Positions 15,385 to 23,491 of a stretch of 64,000 nucleotides of DNA are shown one piece after another. The translations under genes were made by a program, and so were the position numbers. The first letter of the stretch is position 1. Every line of letters starts with the position of its first letter. Source of the DNA: Dongia_A sp039808885 (GTDB taxonomy: Bacteria; Pseudomonadota; Alphaproteobacteria; Dongiales; Dongiaceae); the NCBI GenBank assembly GCA_039808885.1, contig JBDHTX010000020.1, positions 1-64,000 of the forward strand, given 5' to 3'. Below the pieces are notes generated by a model. The model worked only from the letters and a program-made list of their open reading frames with translations. It was not told the DNA's origin and ran no database searches.

Positions 15385-16730
15385 GCTGACGCCTCCCGCT
15401 GCAGGGTCTCCTGGAACCGCACCGGCGCGCCGAGCGGCGCCCCGATCAATTCGTCCTCGCGCATCACGATGTTGCCGCGCACGACGGTGGCGACGGGCCA
15501 GCCGGTCACCGGCATGCCGTCGAAAGGCGTCCAGCCGCTCTTGGTCTTCATCATCGCGTTGGTGATGGTGCGCTTCGCCTTCAGATCCACCACGGTGAAA
15601 TCCGCGTCATAGCCGAGGGCGATGCGGCCCTTGCCGGCTATGTTGTAGATGCGCGCGGGCCCGGCGCTGGTCAAGTCGATGAAGCGCTGCAAGGTGAGGC
15701 GCCCGGCATTCACATGGTCCAGCATGACCGGCACCAGGGTCTGCACGCCCGGCATGCCCGACGGGCTCTGCGGATAGGGCCGCGCCTTTTCCTCCAAAGT
15801 ATGCGGCGCGTGGTCGGTGCCGATGACATCGATCACGCCGCTGCGCAGGGCCGCCCACAGGCCGTCGCGATGACGGGCGTCGCGCACCGGCGGGTTCATC
15901 TGCGCCAGGGTGCCGAGACGCTGGTAGCAATCCGGCGCCGCCAGGGTCAGGTGATTGACCAGGACCTCGACGGTGGCGATATCCTTGTTCGCCGCCAGGA
16001 TGTCCATCTCCTCGGCGGTCGAGACATGCAGCACATGCACCCGTCGCCCCGCCCGACGCGCCAGCCGCAGCAGCCGCGTGGTGGCCTTGATCGCGGTTTC
16101 CTCGTCGCGCCACACCGGATGCATGGAGGGATCGGCGCCGTTCTTCACCAGCGCCAGACGCTCGCGCAGGCGCGGCTCGTCCTCCGCGTGGATGGCGACG
16201 CGGCGGCGGCCGTGCCGCAGGACCGCCTCGAGGTGATCGTCATCCGCGACCAGGAGCGAGCCGGTGGAGGAGCCCATGAACACCTTCACCCCGGCGCAGC
16301 CCGGCAACAGCTCCAGCGCCGCGAGTTCCGCCGCGTTGTCGTCGGTGGCGCCGATGAAAAAGGCGTGGTCGACCCAGGCGCGGCCCTTGGCGCGCTTCAG
16401 CTTGTCGTTGAGCGCGGCTTCGGTGAGCGTGTTGGGGTTGGTGTTGGGCATCTCGAAGAAGGCGGTGACGCCGCCCATCGCGGCGCCGGCGGAGCCGGAG
16501 GCGAGATCCTCCTTGTGGTCGAGGCCGGGCTCGCGGAAATGCACCTGGGTGTCGATCACGCCGGGCAGGATGGTGAGCCCGGCACAATCCATCCGCGCCG
16601 CCGCGGCCGCGGCGGTGAGGCTGCCGATCGCCCGGATGCGGCCGCCGGAGACGCCGACATCGCAGCTTTCCAGGCCGTTGGGCGTGGCGACCGTGCCGCC
16701 CGCCAGGATCAGATCGAAGCCGCCAGCCAT
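15381..16730 (-). CDS. Dihydroorotase-like amidohydrolase
   Basis: The start is taken as the ATG at 16730 (MAGGFDLILAGG), giving 449 residues; a TTG eight codons upstream is possible. This is an amidohydrolase-superfamily enzyme of the class I dihydroorotase/allantoinase group. The first metal-binding motif is DTQVHFREPG, the bridging carbamylated Lys is in GVKVFMGSSTGSL, and further ligands are in HAEDEPRL, HVLHVST and GTDHAPHTLEEK. All catalytic residues appear intact, so it is not a PyrC-like pseudoenzyme. Coupling to an SCP2-type thiolase rather than to pyr genes suggests it may hydrolyse a different cyclic amide, but dihydroorotase is the best family name. Confidence 0.85.
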   Translation of the reverse strand: MAGGFDLILAGGTVATPNGLESCDVGVSGGRIRAIGSLTAAAAAARMDCAGLTILPGVIDTQVHFREPGLDHKEDLASGSAGAAMGGVTAFFEMPNTNPNTLTEAALNDKLKRAKGRAWVDHAFFIGATDDNAAELAALELLPGCAGVKVFMGSSTGSLLVADDDHLEAVLRHGRRRVAIHAEDEPRLRERLALVKNGADPSMHPVWRDEETAIKATTRLLRLARRAGRRVHVLHVSTAEEMDILAANKDIATVEVLVNHLTLAAPDCYQRLGTLAQMNPPVRDARHRDGLWAALRSGVIDVIGTDHAPHTLEEKARPYPQSPSGMPGVQTLVPVMLDHVNAGRLTLQRFIDLTSAGPARIYNIAGKGRIALGYDADFTVVDLKAKRTITNAMMKTKSGWTPFDGMPVTGWPVATVVRGNIVMREDELIGAPLGAPVRFQETLQREASA

Positions 16731-16889
16731 CGCCACCCTGCCGCCGGCCGCCAAGCCGGAAATTGAGGATTTCCGCCCTGTTTAGAGGCTCGGGGCTGGC
16801 GGCGCAAGGTGCCCGGCGGACCCTGCAAATTCGTGACGGCAGGCCCCATCTTGCGCTAGGATGGCCGTTCTTTACGGAGGCATCGGTCG

Positions 16890-17099
16890 GTGACGGTCAT
16901 TATCGGGACGAATGAGCTGCGGGCGAAGCTCGAAGAGCTGCGCAGCGAGCATCGTGACCTCGACGAAGTCATTCAGCGCATGGCCGAAACCGCCCCCTTC
17001 AACCAGCTGCAGATCCAGCGGCTGAAGAAGCGCAAGCTGGCGCTGAAGGATCAGATCATCAAGCTGGAAAGCAAGCTGCTGCCCGACATCATCGCCTGA
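16890..17099 (+). CDS. YdcH family (DUF465) small coiled-coil protein
   Basis: This is a 69-residue protein with a GTG start at 16890, preceded by ACGGAGG (16874-16880) at a good spacing. It is a single helical hairpin rich in Glu/Lys/Arg/Leu. The family signature is visible: LRSEHRDLDEVIQRM followed by LKKRKLALKDQIIKLE. DUF465 proteins are widespread in proteobacteria and of unknown function. It stands alone between the divergent dihydroorotase and convergent PAS genes. Confidence 0.88.
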   Translation: MTVIIGTNELRAKLEELRSEHRDLDEVIQRMAETAPFNQLQIQRLKKRKLALKDQIIKLESKLLPDIIA

Positions 17100-17118
17100 G
17101 GGCGATGGCAGGCCAGCC

Positions 17119-17589
17119 TTATGGCGTCGATTGCTGCGCCAGGACGCGGCTGTCCTGCAAATCCTCGATTGCCAGGCACTGGGTGACGAGCACGCCGTCC
17201 TCCGACAGCGGCAGGATGGCGTTCTCCAAGGCCCAGACGCTGCCATCGGGACCGCGCCAGGTGGTTGAACGGAAGGTCGGCACCCGCAGCTCCGTCGCCC
17301 GCCGGTACAGTGCCAGGATCTCGTCCGGCTTGGAGAACCTGACTTCGTCGAGATAGAGGCCGGTGAAATCGCGGCCGACATACTCGACCATCTTGGTGCC
17401 CACCAAGCGATAGCGCACCCGGAACGGATCGTACTCAATGTCGACCAGGGCGACATGCGGCAGCAGAGATGCGATCTCGGCGGGGTCGATATCGGCGCGG
17501 CCCGGCATGATGCGGCCGCGGCAGCGGCTGAGCCAGTACTCGTGCAGTTCGGTGATGGTCGGCAAATGCCGGGCTGCGTTCAAATACAT
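17119..17589 (-). CDS. PAS_5-domain protein
   Basis: The ATG at 17589 gives 156 residues; a TTG at 17625 would add 12. The whole protein is one PAS-like domain of the alphaproteobacterial PAS_5 (PF07310) type. Diagnostic patterns are LHEYWLSRCRGRIMPGRADIDP, LLPHVALVDIEYDPFRVRYRLVGT and the closing CLAIEDLQDSR. There is no output domain. It sits 15 bases from the end of a diguanylate cyclase gene on the same strand, so the two may be co-transcribed, with the PAS protein as a signalling input. A second PAS_5 protein lies at 29074. Confidence 0.82.
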   Translation of the reverse strand: MYLNAARHLPTITELHEYWLSRCRGRIMPGRADIDPAEIASLLPHVALVDIEYDPFRVRYRLVGTKMVEYVGRDFTGLYLDEVRFSKPDEILALYRRATELRVPTFRSTTWRGPDGSVWALENAILPLSEDGVLVTQCLAIEDLQDSRVLAQQSTP

Positions 17590-17640
17590 TCTGGCTCTAT
17601 CGGCTCTGTCCGCTCGGCGGTCCAAGCCTTGCCGGCAGGA

Positions 17641-18423
17641 TCAGGTTTCCGAATCCTGCTTCTGCTTGCCCAGTTCCGCATAATAACGTCGTTTCTCATC
17701 ATACATGTCCGCATCGGCGCGGCTCAACGCCTCATCGGCGTTCTGGCGGCCGGAAAACTGATGAATGCCCACCGCGCAGGACAGGCTCAGGGTCTCGCCC
17801 TGCCAGACCAGCGGCTGGGTGGTGACGACCTCGACCAGGGACGCCGCCTTGTCGCGGGCCTGGGCCTCGTCGGCCTGGGCCAGGATGACGCCGAATTCGT
17901 CGCCGCCGAGCCGTCCGACCACGTCGGAATCGCGCACATTGGCGACCAGGAGCGCCGCGAAATGGCGCAACGCCTCGTCGCCGGCGGGATGGCCGAAGCG
18001 GTCGTTGATCTCCTTCATCCCGTTGAGGTCGAAATAGAGCACGCTGCCGGCGGTGCCGTAGCGCTCGGAATAGGAGATCAGCCGGGTCAATTCGCGGACG
18101 AAGGCGCGCCGATTGGCGATGGGGAGCATCGAATCCTCATCGGCCATGCGCTCCAGATGCGTGATGCGCCGGCGGGTGAGGTCCAGTTCCTGGCGCAGCC
18201 GCGAGACCTCCTCCAGCAGCGCCTGCAGCGCGGCGCGGACATTAGGAGAAAGCTCTGTTTCGCTGAGCCCGAGAAACGATGCCTGGTCCGAGGGGGCGGC
18301 GACGCTGGCGGCATTGGTGGCGGAGGTGGCGCTGGCGCCTTCCGCGGCGCGTGCGCGGCTCACCGACTTGGCGGTGGCGACCCGTGCGGTCGATCCGGGC
18401 GGCACGTTGTTGCGGATTCTCAT
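17641..18423 (-). CDS. GGDEF-domain diguanylate cyclase
   Basis: This is a 260-residue protein. The N-terminal 60 residues are low-complexity (Ala/Ser/Thr), followed by a helical coiled-coil linker (about 62-92) and a GGDEF domain (about 95-250). The active-site motif GGDEF is intact at 173-177, and an inhibitory-site RxxD (Arg164-Asp167) lies five residues upstream. The product should make cyclic di-GMP and be feedback-inhibited. It has no membrane helix or sensor domain of its own. The PAS_5 gene immediately downstream may provide sensing. Confidence 0.92.
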   Translation of the reverse strand: MRIRNNVPPGSTARVATAKSVSRARAAEGASATSATNAASVAAPSDQASFLGLSETELSPNVRAALQALLEEVSRLRQELDLTRRRITHLERMADEDSMLPIANRRAFVRELTRLISYSERYGTAGSVLYFDLNGMKEINDRFGHPAGDEALRHFAALLVANVRDSDVVGRLGGDEFGVILAQADEAQARDKAASLVEVVTTQPLVWQGETLSLSCAVGIHQFSGRQNADEALSRADADMYDEKRRYYAELGKQKQDSET

Positions 18424-18635
18424 CAGCGCAGTTTCCTGGAAGCCCTTCCGGCCCGAGTCCCGTGGCCCGCCGGCCGCCGTGAGAGATAAGGCGAATACGC
18501 GGTCGGATGCTAGGCCAGGCTGGTTAATACGGCCTTAAGCAAGCTCGGACGCCGGGCCCATGTTCGCGCAATGTTCATTGCGCTTGGGTCGCGGGCACCT
18601 ATAATGCCGCCTCTTTCGGGACGGGGGTCCGACGC

Positions 18636-19136
18636 ATGTCCAAGCGCAAACGCGCGCCGCTGATCGGGGTCATCATGGGCAGCCAGTCCGACTGGGCCAC
18701 CATGCGGCATGCCGTTGAAATCCTGGAGCATTTCGGAATCCCGCACGAAGTCCGCATCGTCTCCGCCCATCGCACGCCGAAGCGCCTGGTGGCCTATGCC
18801 GAAGGCGCGCGCGAGCGCGGCCTGAAGGTCATCATCGCCGGCGCCGGCGGGGCGGCGCATTTGCCCGGCATGGCGGCCTCCATGACCTCCCTGCCCGTCC
18901 TTGGCGTGCCGGTCGAATCGCAGGCGTTGAAGGGCCAGGACAGCCTGCTCTCGATCGTGCAGATGCCGGCCGGCATCCCGGTCGGCACGCTGGCCATCGG
19001 CAAGGCCGGCGCCACCAATGCCGGGCTGCTCGCCGCGGCGATCCTGGCGCTCGCCGATCCGGAACTGAGCCGGAAGCTGGACGACCACCGGCGCAAGCAG
19101 ACCGAGGCCGTGGCCGAGGCGCCGACCCGGGATTAG
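18636..19136 (+). CDS. purE: N5-carboxyaminoimidazole ribonucleotide mutase
   Basis: This 166-residue class I PurE converts N5-CAIR to CAIR in purine synthesis. The N-terminal motif GVIMGSQSDWATM, the SAHRTPKRL motif carrying the catalytic His, and GAGGAAHLPGM are all present. Length and motif order are standard. The purK gene begins 27 bases downstream on the same strand, giving the usual purEK pair. Confidence 0.97.
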   Translation: MSKRKRAPLIGVIMGSQSDWATMRHAVEILEHFGIPHEVRIVSAHRTPKRLVAYAEGARERGLKVIIAGAGGAAHLPGMAASMTSLPVLGVPVESQALKGQDSLLSIVQMPAGIPVGTLAIGKAGATNAGLLAAAILALADPELSRKLDDHRRKQTEAVAEAPTRD

Positions 19137-19163
19137 AACAATGAAACAGGAACTGGACGCGGC

Positions 19164-20255
19164 ATGAGCGCGGATCAAGGCCAGATCATTCCACCGGGCG
19201 GAACCATCGGCATCCTGGGCGGCGGGCAGCTTGGCCGCATGGCGGCGATGGCGGCCGCGCGGCTCGGCTATCGCTGCCACATCTATTGCCCCGACCAGGG
19301 CGCGCCCGCCGCCGACGTTTCCGCCGCCACGACCGTCGCCGCCTATGACGACATCGCCGCCCTGGAGGCTTTTGCCCGCAAGGTCGACGTGGTCACCTTC
19401 GAGTTCGAGAATGTGCCTTCCGCGGCGACCGAGGCCCTGGCGGCCCTGAAGCCGACGCGGCCCAATCCGCGCGTGCTGCACCTGACCCAGCAGCGGCTGC
19501 GGGAAAAGAACTTCCTCACCTCGATCAACGTGCCGACCACGCGCTACCTCGAGGTCGCGCACAAGGAGGCCCTGCCCCAGGCGGTGCAGGCGCTGGGCCG
19601 GCCCTGCGTGCTGAAATCGGCCAGCTTCGGCTATGACGGCAAGGGTCAGGTGCGCATCGACCCGGAAACCGACCTCGGCCCGGTCTGGGCGACCATGGGC
19701 GGCAGCCTGGCGATCCTCGAGGCCTTCGTCGATTTCCAGCGCGAGATCTCGGTGGTGATCGCGCGCGGCATCGACGGCGCCATGGAGCTCTATGTCCCGG
19801 TCGAGAACCAGCACCGTCACCACATCCTGGACACCACCATCGCTCCGGCCCGGATCAATGCCGCCACGGCGCAGAAGGCCGAGGCCATCGCCCGCCACAT
19901 CGCCCAGGAGATCAAGCTGGTCGGGCTTCTGGGTGTCGAGATGTTCGTGACCAAATCCGGCGACGTGCTGGTGAACGAGCTGGCGCCGCGGCCGCACAAT
20001 TCCGGCCACTGGACCATCGACGCCTGCGTCACCAGCCAGTTCGAGCAGTTCATCCGCGCGGTCTGCGGCCTGCCCCTGGGCTCGCCGGAACGGCATTCCG
20101 ATGCGGTGATGAAGAACCTCCTTGGCGACGACGTCGCCAACTGGAAGCAGATCCTGAGCGAACCCGGCGCCAAGCTGCACCTCTACGGCAAGACCGAGGC
20201 CCGGCCGGGGCGCAAGATGGGGCACGTGACGCGACTCTCGAATAAGTCGAGTTAA
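19164..20255 (+). CDS. purK: 5-(carboxyamino)imidazole ribonucleotide synthase
   Basis: This 363-residue ATP-grasp enzyme makes N5-CAIR from AIR, bicarbonate and ATP, feeding PurE. It shows the N-terminal GILGGGQLGRM (about 15-25), the ATP-grasp segment CVLKSASFGYDGKGQ, and the C-terminal NELAPRPHNSGHWTIDAC signature. It forms an operon with purE. About 200 bases without a gene follow before the chemoreceptor. Confidence 0.97.
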   Translation: MSADQGQIIPPGGTIGILGGGQLGRMAAMAAARLGYRCHIYCPDQGAPAADVSAATTVAAYDDIAALEAFARKVDVVTFEFENVPSAATEALAALKPTRPNPRVLHLTQQRLREKNFLTSINVPTTRYLEVAHKEALPQAVQALGRPCVLKSASFGYDGKGQVRIDPETDLGPVWATMGGSLAILEAFVDFQREISVVIARGIDGAMELYVPVENQHRHHILDTTIAPARINAATAQKAEAIARHIAQEIKLVGLLGVEMFVTKSGDVLVNELAPRPHNSGHWTIDACVTSQFEQFIRAVCGLPLGSPERHSDAVMKNLLGDDVANWKQILSEPGAKLHLYGKTEARPGRKMGHVTRLSNKSS

Positions 20256-20457
20256 TCCTCCGGCGGCGTCGATAAGTCAGCGAAAATTCCCCTGCGATAG
20301 ATGCCGGCGGCTACAACTTTCGATATAGCTGCCCTTCATTCTGTTTTCATTTCTCGCCGTTAGGGTCAGGCCCAACGATAGCGAGATTGCCTGGCCTCAC
20401 GCGACCAGTGACGGCCGAGGCAGCGGTGCCATCGCGACCCGATCGCTGGAGGATAAG

Positions 20458-22524
20458 TTGGCATACGTCGACGCGACATCTCTGCTGGGCGCCGCCCCGG
20501 AAGGCCGGCCCGGCTGGTTCCGCAACCTGCGCATCGGCGGCAAGATGGCGACCGGCTTCGGCCTCGCCATGCTGATCCTGGCGATTGTCGGCGGCATCTC
20601 CTATCTCGGATCATCGAAGACGGCGGGCTACTTCGGCAGCTATTCGAGCCAGGCGAGCCTCGCCATCGACGCGATCTCGATCGAGCGCGACATGACGGAA
20701 ATGATGCGCGACGTCGAGACTTTCACGCAGACCGCCAATCCACAGGGCGCCGCGAACGCGCAGGCCCGCGAGGCCGAGATCCAGAAGGAGATCGCCGACG
20801 CCACCGCGCTGTCGAATGACGATGCCGAGCGCGCCGATCTCAGCAGCCTGTCCGCCGACCTCGGCAAGTTCATCGACGGGTTGCGCGACGTGGCGGACAT
20901 GGAGCAGCGGCGCGAGCAGATCGCGAGCGGCACGCTCGACGTCCTCGGCCCCAAGCTGACCCAGAATCTCGAAGCGGTGGCCAAGTCCGCCGCGCAATCC
21001 GGCGACGCCGACGCCGCCTATGTCGCCGCCACCGCGCTCAGCGAGGCGCTGAAGGCGCGGCTCTACGCCAACCTCATGCTCCAGCGCCACGAGACGGCGG
21101 ATGCCGGCGCTGCGGATGCGACTTTCAAGTCCTTGGGCGACCTCGCCGCCCGGCTCGAAGCGAAATCCTCCAGCGCGGCGTACCGCGCGCAATTGACCGA
21201 TGCCCTCGCGCTGCTCAAGCAGTACGAGGACGCCTTCCACCAGGGCGAGGCTCTCGACCAGGAACTGGCAAGCGCGGTGAAGGACCGCATCGACGCCATC
21301 GGCTCCGCCGCCCTGCAATCCGCCGCCGAGCTTGCCGGCAATGCGGAGGAAGAGGAAAGCAAGGTCTACGTGACGGCCGAGCGCGTCATCAGCCTCAGCG
21401 AGCTGACCACGGCCGCCCTGAGCCTCGCCGGCCTGCTGATCGCCGTGGCGCTCGCCTGGCTGATCGGCCGCGCCATTTCCCGGCCGGTGGTCTCGCTGTC
21501 CTCGGCGATGCAGCACCTGGCGGGCGGCGAGAAGGCCATCGCCATTCCGAGCACCGCGCAGAAGGACGAGCTCGGCGACATGGCGCGCTCGGTCCTGGTG
21601 TTCAAGGAGAGCATGATCGAGGCGGAACGGTTGCGCCTCGAGCAGGAGCAGGCCAAGATCCGCGCCGCGGAAGAACGCCGCAAGGCCATGCTGGACCTGG
21701 CGGACAAGTTCGAGGCCAGCGTCGGCGGCGTTGTCGACGCCGTGAACGCGGCCGCGACCGAGCTGCAGGCCACGGCCGAATCCCTGGCCGCGGCGACCGA
21801 GGAGACCTCGCGCCAATCCATCGCCGTCGCCTCGGCGGCCGCGGAAATGGACCAGAACGTCCAGACCGTCGCCGCCGCGACCGAGGAGCTGACCACCTCG
21901 ATCGGTGAGATCGGCGGCCAGATCGCGGAATCGAGCCGCATCGTCGGCGCCGCGGTCAGCCAGGCGGACGACACCAACAACAAGGTGCGCACCCTGGCGG
22001 ATGCCGCCCAGAAGATCGGCGAGGTGGTGACCCTCATCAACGAGATCGCCGGCCAGACCAATCTGCTGGCGCTCAACGCCACCATCGAGGCCGCCCGCGC
22101 CGGCGAAGCCGGCAAGGGTTTCGCCGTGGTCGCCTCGGAGGTGAAGACGCTGGCGACGCAGACCGCCAACGCCACCGACCAGATCGCCGGACAGGTGCGC
22201 GCGATCCAGGACGCCACCAGCGTCTCCGCCCAGGCCATCGGCGCCATCACCCAGACCATCGGGCGGGTCAATGAAATCTCCACCGCCATCGCCTCGGCGG
22301 TCGAGGAACAGGGCGCCGCGACGCAGGAAATCTCGCGCAACGTCCAGGGCGCGTCGACCGCGACGTCGGAGGTGTCCTCCAACATCACCGGCGTGACCGA
22401 CGCCGCCCAGCACACCAGCGCCGGAGCGAGCAACGTGCTGGCCGCCGCCGCCGAGCTGGCGCGCAACGGCTCCCGCCTGCACCAGGAGGTCGCGTCTTTC
22501 CTGCAGACCGTGCGCAGCGCCTGA
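20458..22524 (+). CDS. Methyl-accepting chemotaxis protein
   Basis: This is a 688-residue receptor. A TTG start at 20458 is supported by GGAGG at 20448-20452. A cytoplasmic lead is followed by a first membrane helix (about 32-51), an all-helical periplasmic sensor of roughly 260 residues, a second membrane helix (about 313-337), HAMP, and a methyl-accepting signalling domain (about 420-670). The hairpin-tip motif is EIAGQTNLLALNATIEAARA. The large helical sensor resembles helical bimodular (HBM) ligand-binding domains, but this is only a shape-based guess. No other chemotaxis gene is adjacent. It ends ERNGS-type, without a pentapeptide CheR tether. Confidence 0.93.
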   Translation: MAYVDATSLLGAAPEGRPGWFRNLRIGGKMATGFGLAMLILAIVGGISYLGSSKTAGYFGSYSSQASLAIDAISIERDMTEMMRDVETFTQTANPQGAANAQAREAEIQKEIADATALSNDDAERADLSSLSADLGKFIDGLRDVADMEQRREQIASGTLDVLGPKLTQNLEAVAKSAAQSGDADAAYVAATALSEALKARLYANLMLQRHETADAGAADATFKSLGDLAARLEAKSSSAAYRAQLTDALALLKQYEDAFHQGEALDQELASAVKDRIDAIGSAALQSAAELAGNAEEEESKVYVTAERVISLSELTTAALSLAGLLIAVALAWLIGRAISRPVVSLSSAMQHLAGGEKAIAIPSTAQKDELGDMARSVLVFKESMIEAERLRLEQEQAKIRAAEERRKAMLDLADKFEASVGGVVDAVNAAATELQATAESLAAATEETSRQSIAVASAAAEMDQNVQTVAAATEELTTSIGEIGGQIAESSRIVGAAVSQADDTNNKVRTLADAAQKIGEVVTLINEIAGQTNLLALNATIEAARAGEAGKGFAVVASEVKTLATQTANATDQIAGQVRAIQDATSVSAQAIGAITQTIGRVNEISTAIASAVEEQGAATQEISRNVQGASTATSEVSSNITGVTDAAQHTSAGASNVLAAAAELARNGSRLHQEVASFLQTVRSA

Positions 22525-22581
22525 ACGCGCCTCGGCGCGCTCGGGCGCACCTGGGCGCGCGCATCCGGCCTCGCCCGCGGC

Positions 22582-23487
22582 TCAGGCGAGATAGGCGCCG
22601 AGTCCCTCCGCCAGCGCCGCGCAGATCGCGGTTTCGCGCGGCGGGGTCGGGAATATCCGGCCTTCATGCGGCGTGCTGTTGGCGTCGAGCAGGACCGGCG
22701 CGCCGTTTTCCATGATGAAGTCGAACTTGCCGTAGTCGAACTTCAGCTCGGCCCGGCGGCGGCGCAGGGCCTCCGGCACGTCCCCGTGAAGCGGCAGGCG
22801 CTCCACCGTGTTCGCGAGTTTCACCACCGGCTTGCGCCCGAGCATCGTCGACACGCAGTCCCGGTCGCCGAAGAAGTACCACTGGTTGATCGCATAGAGC
22901 GCGCCATGACGCTCCGTGTGCAGCGGCTGCACCACCAGGCCGGGCGCGCGCCAGACCCAATCCGGCACTCTGCTCTTGCTTTTCACGACCCGGTATCTGT
23001 TGCCTTTGAGCTGCCCGAACCAGCGCGGCGGCAGCCGTCGCTCCAGCCGCAGCCACATCCGCTTCAGGCTGCCGGCCTCGCGCCAGCGCCGGCGCGCTTC
23101 GGGCTTGCCGGCATGGTTGAGATCGGTCTTCACGATCACCGGGCCGTCATAGGCATCCTCGCGACCGACGAGGTCGGTGCAAACGCTCCGCTTCAGCGTG
23201 TCGGCGACCGCGCCGTTGATCGTGCGCGGATAGCGCGCGGCGAGCTCGAGATAGGGCTCCGGCGTCACCGTGTATCCGATATGCAGGATCGCCAGATCGG
23301 CCGGCGGCGGCGGGCCCAGGCCACGGTGCGGCAGGATGCGATGCCCGGCGGGCGTCCAGTGCTCCAGCGCGATGCGCGCCAGCGTCGTGCCGGGATCGAA
23401 GCCGAGATCGGCATGGGTCAGGACCGCGATCGCGATCCGTCGATCGATCGGGCGCGGCGCCGGAAACGGGCTGCCAGCACCCGCCAT
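22582..23487 (-). CDS. ATP-grasp-like protein of unknown function
   Basis: This is a 301-residue protein with no signal peptide. The middle segment DGPVIVKTDLNHAGKPEARR looks like the ATP-grasp lysine strand, and the C-terminal segment KFDYGKFDFIMENGAPVLLDANSTPH looks like the metal-binding Asp/Asn strand of ATP-grasp enzymes. An N-terminal domain with the HTHADLGFDPGTT-type opening precedes these. The match is by pattern only; the substrate is unknown. The gene starts four bases after the putA stop on the same strand, so it is probably co-transcribed with putA. Confidence 0.6.
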   Translation of the reverse strand: MAGAGSPFPAPRPIDRRIAIAVLTHADLGFDPGTTLARIALEHWTPAGHRILPHRGLGPPPPADLAILHIGYTVTPEPYLELAARYPRTINGAVADTLKRSVCTDLVGREDAYDGPVIVKTDLNHAGKPEARRRWREAGSLKRMWLRLERRLPPRWFGQLKGNRYRVVKSKSRVPDWVWRAPGLVVQPLHTERHGALYAINQWYFFGDRDCVSTMLGRKPVVKLANTVERLPLHGDVPEALRRRRAELKFDYGKFDFIMENGAPVLLDANSTPHEGRIFPTPPRETAICAALAEGLGAYLA

Positions 23488-23491
23488 CCCG

